A stretch of DNA of 64,000 nucleotides, taken from NCBI RefSeq assembly GCF_003254155.1, contig NZ_QKZI01000007.1, positions 62,001-126,000 of the forward strand. Reading direction: 5' to 3'. The position numbers were made by a program, and so were the translations under genes. This DNA is from Psychrobacillus insolitus. GTDB lineage: Bacteria; Bacillota; Bacilli; Bacillales_A; Planococcaceae. The notes under the pieces were generated by a model. It made no database searches and was not told where the DNA came from. It worked only from the letters and a program-made list of their open reading frames with translations. This document shows positions 25,176 through 33,993 of the stretch, one piece after another (the first letter of the stretch is position 1; every line of letters begins with the position of its first letter).

Positions 25176-25670
25176 CTGATTCATACTGTTCAACAAGGGG
25201 AAACACTGAGTCAAATAGCAAGAGATTATCGTACACCTCTATCTGCAATCATTAACGCTAACCCATCCATCACTCCAAATGTACTTTATATTGGGCAATC
25301 CATCGTAATTCCAGGATTCCCTGATCCTAATACGCTCCCATATCAAATCGAAATTTCTATCAACAATCGATGGCTACGATTACTAAGAGACGGCGTTTTG
25401 CAAAAACAATACCCTATTGCGGTTGGAAGAATGTTATACAATACACCTATTGGAGATTTTATCATTATTAATAAAGCACCTAATCCAGGTGGACCATTTG
25501 GAACAATGTGGATGAGTTTGTCAAAAGAACATTATGGGATTCACGGAACGAATGATCCAAGTTCCATTGGTAAAGCAGTATCACATGGTTGTATCCGCAT
25601 GTACAATAAAGATGTAGAGGAATTAGCTCGAACTATTCCAATAGGAACGCCGGTTTTTATACACCCATGA
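25176..25670 (+). CDS. ykuD: L,D-transpeptidase with LysM domain (YkuD family), apparent CTG start
   Basis: 164 residues if read from CTG 25176-25178. LysM (about 1-48: [31 protein letters not shown]) is followed by a YkuD catalytic domain with [32 protein letters not shown] (His and catalytic Cys of SHGCIRM). It aligns end to end with B. subtilis YkuD, which begins MLTYQVKQGDTL. A GGAGG lies eight bases before the CTG, while the ATG at 25104 has no ribosome binding site and lies upstream of a -10 TATAAT (25134-25139). It cross-links peptidoglycan, in B. subtilis late in growth or in the spore. Confidence 0.88.
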   Translation: MIHTVQQGETLSQIARDYRTPLSAIINANPSITPNVLYIGQSIVIPGFPDPNTLPYQIEISINNRWLRLLRDGVLQKQYPIAVGRMLYNTPIGDFIIINKAPNPGGPFGTMWMSLSKEHYGIHGTNDPSSIGKAVSHGCIRMYNKDVEELARTIPIGTPVFIHP

Positions 25671-25675
25671 ATTAG

Positions 25676-25730
25676 AAAAGACTACCCTTAAAAGTCATTT
25701 AAACCTGACTTTTTTTGGGTAGTCTCTTTT
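25676..25730 (+). terminator. Terminator of the L,D-transpeptidase gene
   Basis: AGACTACCC (25679-25687) pairs with GGGTAGTCT (25717-25725), with an inner AAGTCA/TGACTT helix and T-runs. Confidence 0.8.
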
Positions 25731-25761
25731 GAACACATTCAAGTTTTGTATAACCATTTAC

Positions 25762-28131
25762 TTAATGGTCCCGATTTATAATGTAATTCAAAAAATGCTT
25801 CAAGAAAGTAGTAGTACGTGGAATATCTTTTAATGTTTCCATTGCACTACAGTAGTTTTCCCACATCTCTTTTTTGGCAGCTTCCTCCCCTAATATTGAT
25901 ACAAAAGTGGAGTTATTATTTTCCGCATCCTTGCCAGTGAGTTTTCCGAGTAAAGTTGGATCTCCTTCAACATCAAGCAAGTCATCCTTAATTTGAAATG
26001 CAATGCCTGCATGACGAGCAAACTTTTTCAAAGCTTCCATTTCTGAATCCTTCGCATTTGCAAGAAATGCTGGCATTAAAAGAGAAGCTTCGAATCCTAG
26101 TCCAGTTTTATAAAAGCACATCATATTTAACTGTTCTAATGTCATGTGTTTCCCTCGGGAATCTAAATCCATCGCTTGCCCTCTACACATATCGGCTGTT
26201 ACTTGAGCTGAATACTGGATCAATTTAAGTACCGTCTTCGAATCGAATTGATCTAGAGCCGTTTGTTCACTGATAGCCTTCTGAGTCAGATAAAGACCAG
26301 TTAATTCTGATATGGCTACGTTATACACCTCATGGAGAGTTGGACGCCCCCTACGAGTGGATGCATTATCCTGGGATGGTAAATCATCAATTATGAGAGA
26401 TGCAGTATGCATATATTCCAATGACTTTAGTAGTGGCTCGATTGCTGAACTTTTCAATCCATATACATTTACACCCATGAACCAACTCACGATCGGTCTC
26501 AACCGCTTTCCGTCACCTTCAAGAATGTAATTTGCAGCATCAATTATCGGATCGTACACAAAAGATAGATTCTCAGTCTTGGGGATATTTAATATGTTAT
26601 TGATCTGATTGCGTACGGTCTTGATTGTATTGGAAAAGTCCTCCTGCTCCTTCCGTTCATTTTTTAAAGTGGTAATCATATGATCTCGAAGTAGTTTATC
26701 AAAGAAATCTACATCATCTGCTTTTCGAACCATGTCTTGGAGCAGTCGATTGAATTTAGGATTACCAGAAGCAAATAGGTGCATAACTTCCTTGTATTTT
26801 TCATTACCTACTCGTTCTTTAAATCTTTTCAGCCCGTTTATAGCCCGGTCCAAAATCACCTCACGAGTTTTAGCGTCTGAGTCATACACGTTATGAATCA
26901 GATTCGAGATTACTGTCCAGTACAATTCAAAAGGGTTTATGAGATCCTTACGTTTATCGTGATATTTTAAATAGTAAGTATAAGGTGTTACCGCACCATC
27001 CTTCATGTCATCAAACATATCTGCAAAATCATCCGCCAACTGATTGTATATGCCATAAAAAAATGTTCGATTGTCAAATTCCTTATCCTCAGAAGCACCG
27101 ATTACAGAACGAACAATCAATCGAGAAGAAGCAGATTTTAAAATGATCGGTATATAAAGTTCTTCATTCGTGTAATTTGCATTTGATAGATCCTTTACAC
27201 GGTCCACTTCCTGCGAATTAAAAAACACATAAGATTGCTCGAAAAAGTGTTGTCTTGTCTCTTGTCGTTGATGGTCCTTAATATACTCAAAAGCATCTCG
27301 GAGCTCCGAATGAATATATCTGATCAGATCCTCATTTTCTCCAACCCACTCTGTAAGTTCCGGTACAGCACCAGTAACAAGTGTAGTTCGTATCAATTCG
27401 GAATATAGTTTTTCCTCTTCAGTGGATAAAATTTTGGCATCTAGAAGATCGTCAATAAATGGATAAGTCAAGCCATAAGAATAGCCAAGCCTAATCGCTT
27501 TATCGAGTTTTTGCGTACGTTCTTCAGGAGATATGTCACCTTTCATCTCTTCAATCTCTTGCATGATTACCCCAGCAATGATTTTAATGAGTTTTCGCTT
27601 TGCTTGCTCAGCATCCATTTCCTTTGGAAGATTAGAGGATACAGTTTTTAGTTTGTTCATCAACCAGATTAGACTCAATTCAACGCCTTCCTTCTGGGCA
27701 GTCCGGTACAAACCCGCCATACTAAACGTCTCTTCTTTTTCCTCTCGATTTGTCAGATGAATTTTCAAACTATCAACTACAGAACGAATTCTTTCCTGTG
27801 TGTCAGGTGAGTTCAATGCTTTCCCTAGATCCCTCATAAAAATATAGGACATACTTCGATCTAGGTAATTATCTAGTTTCCCTGTATAATCTAGCCAGCT
27901 TATATACTTGTGATACCCACTAGAATCAGGTTTTCTCTTCCCGCGTGAAAAAAGGGATAATATTGAATATTGATGTATGTGATTATGTTTCCACAATTGT
28001 ATATCGTCTGTTAAGGTCTGGACATAATTCTTTTGCATGACTTGCATATTCAGTGTCTTAAAATAATGAGCAGCCTTTTGCTCAGCTTTCTGATAGCATT
28101 CATCGGCATTTATTATAAACTTATCGTTCAT
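25762..28131 (-). CDS. Two-domain isoprenoid synthase: class I terpenoid-fold N-terminal half plus polyprenyl diphosphate synthase
   Basis: 789 residues from ATG 28129-28131 (AAGGTGAG seven bases upstream). The C-terminal half (about 495-789) is a trans-prenyl diphosphate synthase: GDGKRLRP 539-546, first Asp-rich motif DDLPSQD 582-588, RRGRP 593-597, second motif DDLLD 716-720, GKLTGKD 729-735. The two-residue insertion in the first motif and MHTASLI before it resemble short-chain (FPP/GGPP) CrtE-type enzymes. The N-terminal half, about 490 residues, is all-helical and contains YPFIDDLLD (DDLLD 227-231) and, 140 residues on, NQLADDFADMFDD (367-375), the spacing of a second class I isoprenoid domain. 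Single prenyl synthases have about 300 residues. A bifunctional prenyl/terpene synthase is inferred; the product is unknown. It forms a transcript on its own. Confidence 0.85.
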   Translation of the reverse strand: MNDKFIINADECYQKAEQKAAHYFKTLNMQVMQKNYVQTLTDDIQLWKHNHIHQYSILSLFSRGKRKPDSSGYHKYISWLDYTGKLDNYLDRSMSYIFMRDLGKALNSPDTQERIRSVVDSLKIHLTNREEKEETFSMAGLYRTAQKEGVELSLIWLMNKLKTVSSNLPKEMDAEQAKRKLIKIIAGVIMQEIEEMKGDISPEERTQKLDKAIRLGYSYGLTYPFIDDLLDAKILSTEEEKLYSELIRTTLVTGAVPELTEWVGENEDLIRYIHSELRDAFEYIKDHQRQETRQHFFEQSYVFFNSQEVDRVKDLSNANYTNEELYIPIILKSASSRLIVRSVIGASEDKEFDNRTFFYGIYNQLADDFADMFDDMKDGAVTPYTYYLKYHDKRKDLINPFELYWTVISNLIHNVYDSDAKTREVILDRAINGLKRFKERVGNEKYKEVMHLFASGNPKFNRLLQDMVRKADDVDFFDKLLRDHMITTLKNERKEQEDFSNTIKTVRNQINNILNIPKTENLSFVYDPIIDAANYILEGDGKRLRPIVSWFMGVNVYGLKSSAIEPLLKSLEYMHTASLIIDDLPSQDNASTRRGRPTLHEVYNVAISELTGLYLTQKAISEQTALDQFDSKTVLKLIQYSAQVTADMCRGQAMDLDSRGKHMTLEQLNMMCFYKTGLGFEASLLMPAFLANAKDSEMEALKKFARHAGIAFQIKDDLLDVEGDPTLLGKLTGKDAENNNSTFVSILGEEAAKKEMWENYCSAMETLKDIPRTTTFLKHFLNYIINRDH

Positions 28132-28325
28132 TCCATAACTCACCTTCACTTAATATATCCATTTTGAGATCAATAGGGATAATACTTCACTACCCCTCTT
28201 TAATGCCTTAATTTCTGTATTGTTCCACGTTTTTTTCTTTCTGTATAATTCTATGAGTAGACCAGTAGCTTCATAATCAAATAAAATAAAAAAGAGGATA
28301 GAAATAAGTATACAGGTAAACATAA

Positions 28326-28362
28326 AAACGGGTCACAGATTTATGTATATCTGTGACCCATT
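28326..28362 (-). terminator. Terminator of the second LLM monooxygenase gene
   Basis: GGGTCACAGAT (28330-28340) pairs perfectly with ATCTGTGACCC (28349-28359), and the minus strand continues GTTTTTATG. It separates this gene from the isoprenoid synthase gene. Confidence 0.85.
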
Positions 28363-28392
28363 AAACCTAGTTAATTTTGTTTATTATATTTA

Positions 28393-29451
28393 TTACTCTC
28401 TTTCACCATTTGCTTCCCACCTATCTATTTCTTCTCGAACCATAGGCGCTACTTCTTTACCTAGTAGTTCGATTGCTTTCATCACGTCTCTATGAGGCAT
28501 CGACCCTACTGGTGTGTGAAGCATAAAGCGTGTGATGCCCACATTTTTACGAAGGAAGATTACTTTTTCAGCGACCGTTTTCGAATCACCTACATATAAA
28601 GCTCCTTCTAGGCTACGTGCAGCATCAAAGGTTCCACGAGTATATGGACCCCATCCACGCTCCCGGCCCAAGACATTCATAGACGCTTGAGTAGGTGGGA
28701 AAAATTTGTCCACTGCAATATCGGTACTTTCGGCAACGAATCCATGAGAATGCGATGCAACTGTCAATTTAGATACGTCATGTCCAGCCTGTTTAGCTGC
28801 TTTCTTATAAAGTTCCACGAGTGGTGCAAACTGAAGTGGGCTACCTCCAATAATCGCTAATACTAATGGTAATCCAAGAACACCTGCACGAACAACAGAT
28901 TCCGGAGTTCCACCACTAGCAATCCATACAGGTAGTGGATTTTGAACAGGGCGTGGATAAACACCCCGATTTTGAATAGATGGGCGATGCTTTCCACTCC
29001 ATGTAACCATTTCAGATTCCCTTATTTTTAATAACAAATCTAACTTCTCTTCGTACAATTCATCATAGTCTTTTAGGTCATAGCCAAATAGAGGAAAAGA
29101 CTCGATAAAAGAACCTCTACCCGCCATAATTTCTGCTCGGCCATTTGAAATCGCATCTAGCGTAGAGAATTCCTGAAATACTCGCACTGGATCGTCAGAT
29201 GATAACACCGAAACCGCACTTGTCAGTCTGATCTGCTTTGTTTGAGACGCAGCTGCGGCTAGTAGAACCGCTGGCGCTGAACATGCATAATCTTTCCGGT
29301 GATGTTCTCCCACACCAAAAACATCTAATCCTACCTGATCTGCTAATACAATTTCTTCTATAACTTCACGGATTCGCTCAGCATGACTAATTACCTTACC
29401 TGTTTCTACATCTGGCGTTGTTTCTACAAACGTTGTCAAACCAATCTCCAT
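28393..29451 (-). CDS. LLM-class flavin-dependent oxidoreductase
   Basis: 352 residues, complete luciferase-like barrel. MEIGLTTFVETTPDVETGKVISHAERIREVIEEIVLADQVGLDVFGVGEHHRKDYACSAPAVLLAAAASQTKQIRLTSAVSVLSSDDPVRVFQEFSTLDAISNGRAEIMAGRGS is characteristic of the Atu2307/CE1758-like branch. FMNH2-dependent; substrate unknown. It differs from the first monooxygenase at 331-1341 in branch and length. The ATG has a GGAGGC site. Monocistronic, with a terminator at 28326. Confidence 0.9.
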   Translation of the reverse strand: MEIGLTTFVETTPDVETGKVISHAERIREVIEEIVLADQVGLDVFGVGEHHRKDYACSAPAVLLAAAASQTKQIRLTSAVSVLSSDDPVRVFQEFSTLDAISNGRAEIMAGRGSFIESFPLFGYDLKDYDELYEEKLDLLLKIRESEMVTWSGKHRPSIQNRGVYPRPVQNPLPVWIASGGTPESVVRAGVLGLPLVLAIIGGSPLQFAPLVELYKKAAKQAGHDVSKLTVASHSHGFVAESTDIAVDKFFPPTQASMNVLGRERGWGPYTRGTFDAARSLEGALYVGDSKTVAEKVIFLRKNVGITRFMLHTPVGSMPHRDVMKAIELLGKEVAPMVREEIDRWEANGERE

Positions 29452-29689
29452 TATTATTGCCTCCTCTTTCTATTTCCGGTGAAATTTTGTTCATGGTATT
29501 ATTTAAAATTGTTATGTCCATAGTTATCATACATTATCATCCTATTTATTTTCAATTTTGAGGTTATTTAAAGACAAACGCGGGTCATGATGTTTCCCCT
29601 TTCTCCACTTCAAACATAGTATGACTTTATAGAAGAAAATTATTGACAGTAACTACTTAATTTAATTGAATATTTAAACAAGTAAACTA

Positions 29690-29718
29690 TTGCAATTCTA
29701 TTAGAAAACAGGTATGAT
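29690..29718 (+). promoter_or_regulatory. SigA promoter of the lysine riboswitch-dapA transcript
   Basis: TTGCAA (29690-29695), 17 bases, TATGAT (29713-29718). Transcription would start near 29725, 30 bases before the aptamer. Bases 29452-29689 hold no gene I can support. Confidence 0.75.
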
Positions 29719-29756
29719 TCTAATCATTATATATTCTCTTATTTCAAGAACTTTTG

Positions 29757-29936
29757 AAGTAAGGATAGAGGCGCAAAGACCATCAGTACACATTTGGAGG
29801 ATATTGAGATCCTATGACAATTGTGGAAAGGGGAATTTGCCGAAGTGGAAGGAATCTCAATTTTCTCGACGCTGGTTCTGTTGTTGAACAAACACAGAAT
29901 TGTCATATAGGAAACTATATGGAGGGCTATCTTACG
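29757..29936 (+). promoter_or_regulatory. Lysine riboswitch (L box) controlling dapA
   Basis: P1 pairs GTAAGGATAG (29759-29768) with CTATCTTAC (29927-29935), one bulge. Conserved L-box blocks follow: AGAGGCGCAAAGACCATCAGTA, AAAGGGGAATTTGCCGAAGTGG, the GACGCTGGTTCTGTTG arm and GGAGGGCTATC before P1 closes. It is about 180 bases, the normal size, and leads into a terminator 27 bases downstream. Confidence 0.95.
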
Positions 29937-29962
29937 CACAGAAATAATTTATTATTTCTACT

Positions 29963-29992
29963 GCAACAACGAGCCCTCGTTGTTGCTTTTTT
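29963..29992 (+). terminator. Riboswitch-controlled terminator before dapA
   Basis: GCAACAACGAG pairs with CTCGTTGTTGC over 11 bases, followed by six T. Lysine binding should favour it and stop transcription before dapA. Confidence 0.92.
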
Positions 29993-30059
29993 GCGTAAAT
30001 TTACTTACTGCCCTTCTCCCTCTAATGTTAAAAATAAAAATACAGGATGTGGAGAAGTA

Positions 30060-30944
30060 ATGAATTTCGGACAAATTTTAACTGCTATGGTGACTCCTTT
30101 TGATGAAAATGGTGACATTGATTTTCAAGCTACAAAAAATTTAATTAATTATTTACTATCAAACGGAACGGACGGATTAGTGGTATCCGGTACAACAGGA
30201 GAATCTCCAACATTAACAGATGAAGAAAAGGTCCAGTTATTCAAATTTACTGTAGAAGTTGTAAGTGGAAGGGTTCCAGTAATTGCTGGTACTGGATCGT
30301 ACAATACTAAAGCATCGATCGAACTAACAAAACTTGCAGAAGATGCAGGTGTCGATGGCATTATGCTCGTAGCCCCATACTATAACAAACCATCCCAAGA
30401 AGGTTTATATCAGCACTTTAAGACAATTGCAGAGGTAACATCTTTGCCGGTAATGCTATACAATGTTCCCGGACGCAGTGTTACCAACATATCTGTGGAA
30501 ACAGTTATTCGCCTTTCAAAAGTTCCAAATATCGTTACTATTAAAGAGGCAAGTGGTGATTTAGATGCCATGTCCGAAATAATAAATAATACATCTGATG
30601 ATTTTTCATTGTATAGCGGTGATGATGGTTTAACGATTCCAGTGTTATCGATTGGTGGAGTAGGTGTCATTTCTGTAGCGTCCCATGTTATTGGGAATGA
30701 AATGCAAATTATGGTCACAAATTTCAAAAATGCCAATATCCAAGAGGCAGCTAGGGATCATCGTAGACTATTACCTATTATGAAATCACTATTTACTGCT
30801 CCAAATCCATCACCTGTAAAAGCAGCTTTAAATTTAACAGGTATCCCTGTCGGTGGCGTTCGTTTACCTATGATTCCTTTAAATCCTGAGGAGCTAATTA
30901 CTTTACAACAAGCTCTTAATTTACAGGAAAAAGTAACATTATAA
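30060..30944 (+). CDS. dapA: 4-hydroxy-tetrahydrodipicolinate synthase
   Basis: 294 residues from ATG 30060-30062 (GGAGAAGTA upstream). The open frame extends 82 codons further but that part is the riboswitch and terminator. Schiff-base Lys162 (TIKEASGD), Tyr134 (MLYNVPGR) and the SGTTGES loop at 43-49 are present. The enzyme condenses pyruvate with aspartate semialdehyde, the first committed step to diaminopimelate, lysine and spore dipicolinate. In many bacilli another dapA sits with asd and dapG; this solitary, lysine-controlled copy may be the housekeeping gene or a paralogue. Confidence 0.95.
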   Translation: MNFGQILTAMVTPFDENGDIDFQATKNLINYLLSNGTDGLVVSGTTGESPTLTDEEKVQLFKFTVEVVSGRVPVIAGTGSYNTKASIELTKLAEDAGVDGIMLVAPYYNKPSQEGLYQHFKTIAEVTSLPVMLYNVPGRSVTNISVETVIRLSKVPNIVTIKEASGDLDAMSEIINNTSDDFSLYSGDDGLTIPVLSIGGVGVISVASHVIGNEMQIMVTNFKNANIQEAARDHRRLLPIMKSLFTAPNPSPVKAALNLTGIPVGGVRLPMIPLNPEELITLQQALNLQEKVTL

Positions 30945-30960
30945 TTAAATATTTTAATAA

Positions 30961-31000
30961 AAAGAGCAAATTCCATGTTAACTTGGAATTTGCTCTTTTT
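30961..31000. terminator. Bidirectional terminator between dapA and the DUF1456 gene
   Basis: AAAGAGCAAATTCCA and TGGAATTTGCTCTTT form a perfect 15-bp stem with T-run on the plus strand and A-run on the other side. Confidence 0.92.
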
Positions 31001-31522
31001 TTATGACCTATATTTCACAGCTAACCCTTTTAGGAATTTTCGTGCAAAATTATCCCCGCACTCTTTATAATTACGATGCCCTGATTTTCTTAAAATAGCA
31101 CCTAATTCTCCTTTTGATACAACAATACCGCCATCATGCAAAATATCTAGCATATCTTCCGTTGTTAATTGGAGAGCTACTTTAAGTTTCTTCAGCAACA
31201 TATTATTCACGTGGTCCTTATGCTGTTCTACAGGCTCCGCATTTGCAGGTTGTTCTTGTTCTGGTTTTGGATCCTGTTTGCCTCTTTTATGCGTGATGAA
31301 ACCATTCAAAAAAGATTCTAACATTTTATTATTACATTTTATATGATTTTCATCTTCCACTACTTCTTCATCATCGTCATACTCATCTTTTGATTTGGTT
31401 AATATTTTTAATACGTCTTCTTTTGAAACTTCTACGCCACCTAGTTTAAAAATTTCTACCATGTCTTTATTTTTTATATCTAGTGCATATCTCAATCTGA
31501 TTAATATATCATTATTCTCCAT
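31001..31522 (-). CDS. DUF1456 family protein (YehS-like)
   Basis: 173 residues with two copies of the DUF1456 repeat: residues about 4-75 (NDILIRLRYALDIKNKDMVEIFKLGGVEVSKEDVLKIL) and about 108-165 (NNMLLKKLKVALQLTTEDMLDILHDGGIVVSKGELGAILR), separated by an acidic/Glu-Pro linker. E. coli YehS is the namesake; no function is established. Helical, soluble, cytoplasmic. Its stop abuts the terminator shared with dapA. The ATG has GGAGG nearby. Confidence 0.88.
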   Translation of the reverse strand: MENNDILIRLRYALDIKNKDMVEIFKLGGVEVSKEDVLKILTKSKDEYDDDEEVVEDENHIKCNNKMLESFLNGFITHKRGKQDPKPEQEQPANAEPVEQHKDHVNNMLLKKLKVALQLTTEDMLDILHDGGIVVSKGELGAILRKSGHRNYKECGDNFARKFLKGLAVKYRS

Positions 31523-31749
31523 CTATAAACCTCCATTAAAATTACCTCTGTTGTCATAATATAAAGATACATCTTTTACATACAAAGCATTGCGAATACA
31601 ATCATGATTAAGTGGCTTTCCCCAAAATATAATAGGAATAAGGTGTAAGTAGCAAGTAAAATAGGTAAAAAGAGCAGGACTTCATTTTAACACCGGTTGA
31701 GTTGATAACAAAGGTTTATTATTACAATAACAAACGAATATGGCAAAAA

Positions 31750-32153
31750 TCAAATTTCCGCGAAATCTTGTATAGCTAAATGAATTTGTTCATGTGTTTC
31801 TTCTACATTTTGAGATACACGTGTAATGTTCTCGGTCACTTGTTCAATTTCTCTAACAATGCCTTCAATATTTTCTTTTACTTCAGAAATGGAATGCTCT
31901 ACTTGAACAGAGAGTTTTCTTACTTCCTTTGCAACTACATCAAACCTGCTGACATTTGTTTCAAATCATCCGCTACTTGTTCAATTGAATTTTGACGATT
32001 GGTAATATCGGTCGCTATTTTTAAAACCCCAATGACTTTACTACTTCCCTCTGCAAAGACAGGCATATATGTAGCTTCCAACCAAACCTGATTTCCTGAA
32101 GCATCCATTCTTTCTACCCTTTGTAAAACCTTGACCTGCACAAGCCACTCCAA
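31750..32153 (-). pseudogene. Remnant of a PAS-containing methyl-accepting chemoreceptor
   Basis: On the minus strand the first part reads as a PAS C-terminal half (VERMDASGNQVWLEATYMPVFAEGSSKVIGVLKIATDITNR) plus linker (SIEQVADDLKQMSAG). A stop follows. In another frame, from the same point, a chemoreceptor signalling-domain tail continues (FDVVAKEVRKLSVQVEHSISEVKENIEG...IHLAIQDFAEI) to a stop at 31750. The normal signalling-domain stretch that ends GEHGRG before FDVVAKEV is missing, so an internal deletion joined the parts out of frame. The 5' end is also gone. The remainder of 31523-31749 shows nothing I can name. Confidence 0.85.
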
Positions 32154-32211
32154 CCGTCACTCTATGTGATGTTGCGCGAAGTTTCTCAATGGGCATATTT
32201 TACTCATATAC

Positions 32212-32240
32212 TTGTACAACTATATTTTTTGATTTATTAT
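32212..32240 (+). promoter_or_regulatory. Probable promoter of purC
   Basis: TTGTAC (32212-32217), 17 bases, TATTAT (32235-32240); about 40 bases before the ATG. No purine-type riboswitch is visible. Confidence 0.65.
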
Positions 32241-32281
32241 AATATAAAGACTAATTTCTAAAATCATAAAGGAGATCTGAC

Positions 32282-32962
32282 ATGAAGCATATTTATACAG
32301 GAAAAACAAAAGATGTATATGAATTAGAAGGTGGCAACTATCTCCTACAATTTAAAGATGATGTTACAGGTGTTGACGGTGTATTCGATCCAGGTGCCAA
32401 TACGGTTGGTTTGTCAATCGAAGGTGCTGGACGAGCAGGATTAAAACTTACAAAATACTTTTTTGAAGTATTGAAAGAAAAAGGAATTCCAACTCATTAT
32501 GTTGATGCTGATATCGAAAAGGCGACAATGACTGTAAAGCCTGCTGAAGTTTTCGGAAAAGGGCTTGAAGTCATTTGCCGCTACCGTGCAGTAGGAAGCT
32601 TTTTACGTAGATACGGATTATACGCTGAAGAAGGGCAAGCATTAGATGCTTTCGTCGAAGTAACACTTAAGGACGATGAACGCGAAGACCCGCCAATTAG
32701 TGAAGATGCTTTAGATATGCTCGGAGTCTTAACAAAAGATGAATATAAAGTATTAAAAGAATTAACAAAACAAATCGGAAATGTCGTTAAAGAAGAACTA
32801 GCTAAAAAAGACATTGAGTTATACGATATTAAATTTGAATTTGGCCGTACAGGTCTAGATAAACAAATTGTTTTGATTGATGAAATCTCTGGTGGTAACA
32901 TGCGTGCTTATAAAGATGGAAAATATATCGAACCATTAGTATTAGAAAAACTGTTCTTATAA
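32282..32962 (+). CDS. purC: Phosphoribosylaminoimidazole-succinocarboxamide (SAICAR) synthase
   Basis: 226 residues. MKHIYTGKTKDVYELEGGNYLLQFKDDVTG, ICRYRAVGSFLRRYG, DDEREDPPIS and LIDEISGGNMRAYKDG are SAICAR synthase motifs (ATP loop, substrate Arg/Ser, and the DEISP-like metal region). It joins CAIR with aspartate in purine synthesis. Placed alone, 29 kb from purH-purD and with its own promoter. Since the main pur operon of bacilli normally has purC between purK and purS, this may be a second copy or an alternative enzyme. Strong GGAGAT site before the ATG. Confidence 0.9.
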   Translation: MKHIYTGKTKDVYELEGGNYLLQFKDDVTGVDGVFDPGANTVGLSIEGAGRAGLKLTKYFFEVLKEKGIPTHYVDADIEKATMTVKPAEVFGKGLEVICRYRAVGSFLRRYGLYAEEGQALDAFVEVTLKDDEREDPPISEDALDMLGVLTKDEYKVLKELTKQIGNVVKEELAKKDIELYDIKFEFGRTGLDKQIVLIDEISGGNMRAYKDGKYIEPLVLEKLFL

Positions 32963-32986
32963 GTAACTACAATTTAATGAAGTGTT

Positions 32987-33024
32987 AATTAATGCCCACC
33001 TGAAATACCAGGTGGGCATTAATT
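32987..33024. terminator. Bidirectional terminator between purC and the dihydrouridine synthase gene
   Basis: A 16-bp perfect stem, AATTAATGCCCACCTG with its complement, six-base loop. The T-run is short on the plus side. Confidence 0.85.
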
Positions 33025-33030
33025 TGACGC

Positions 33031-33993
33031 TTACATTTCTTCTCTAAAGTTATCGAGCAATGCACGTACTTCATCCGTTGACTTTGTGTTCATCATTTGA
33101 TTTCTTAATTCACCTGCCCCACGGAATCCTTTGACATATATTTTGAAGAAGCGATGCAGTGCTGTGATTGAACGTGGCAATTCTTCTGAATATTGATCTT
33201 GAAGATCGAGTTGCAGTCTTAGAAGATCAAGATATTCCTCCGTGCTATGCTCTTTCGGCTCTTTTTCGAATGCAAATGGATTTTTAAAAATACCACGCCC
33301 AATCATAACCCCATCTACGCCATATTGTTCTACGAGCTTCAGTCCAGTTTCGCGGTCAGGAATGTCCCCGTTAATAGTTAATAGCGTATTCGGTGCGAGA
33401 CTATCACGTAATTTTTTAATTTCTGGAATCAGCTCCCAATGCGCATCTACTTGGCTCAATTCCTTTCTAGTACGAAGGTGGATAGAAAGATTTGCGATGT
33501 CTTGTTTCAAAATATGTGTAAGCCACTCCTGCCACTCCTCTAAATCCGTGTAGCCAAGCCTAGTCTTCACACTGACAGGCAATCCTCCCGCTTTTGCTGC
33601 TTGAATTATCTCTGCAGAAACATCTGTGCGAAGGATAAGGCCGCTTCCTTTCCCTCTCGTTGCTACATTCGGTACAGGACAGCCCATATTAATATCTATG
33701 CCTTTAAAGCCTAGTTCTGCCATGCCAATACTCATTTGACGGAAATGATCTGGCTTATCTCCCCATATATGTGCAACCATTGGCTGTTCGTCTTCTGTAA
33801 AAATCAATCGTCCACGGACACTTTTCTGTCCCTCTGGATGACAATAGCTCTCCGTATTAGTAAACTCTGTAAAAAACACATCCGGTTTACCTGCTTTACT
33901 TACGACATGACGAAAAACAACATCCGTCACATCTTCCATTGGTGCAAGTACAAAAAATGGTCGCGGTAAATCACGCCAAAAATTTTCTGTCAT
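33031..33993 (-). CDS. tRNA-dihydrouridine synthase
   Basis: 320 residues from ATG 33993; TTG codons six and 12 bases upstream are possible starts because GAGAGGA lies closer to them. FMN-binding TIM barrel with [42 protein letters not shown] (catalytic Cys105) and [34 protein letters not shown]. It reduces uridines of the tRNA D-loop using NADPH. It resembles the second Dus of bacilli (B. subtilis YfjN/DusC-like) more than the DusB found near the ftsH cluster; that is an impression, not a measurement. Confidence 0.9.
   Translation of the reverse strand: MTENFWRDLPRPFFVLAPMEDVTDVVFRHVVSKAGKPDVFFTEFTNTESYCHPEGQKSVRGRLIFTEDEQPMVAHIWGDKPDHFRQMSIGMAELGFKGIDINMGCPVPNVATRGKGSGLILRTDVSAEIIQAAKAGGLPVSVKTRLGYTDLEEWQEWLTHILKQDIANLSIHLRTRKELSQVDAHWELIPEIKKLRDSLAPNTLLTINGDIPDRETGLKLVEQYGVDGVMIGRGIFKNPFAFEKEPKEHSTEEYLDLLRLQLDLQDQYSEELPRSITALHRFFKIYVKGFRGAGELRNQMMNTKSTDEVRALLDNFREEM

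Noticed and set aside
29814-30059. 82-codon N-terminal extension of dapA
   Set aside because: It runs through the lysine riboswitch and its terminator; DapA homologues start at the ATG 30060 with its own ribosome binding site.
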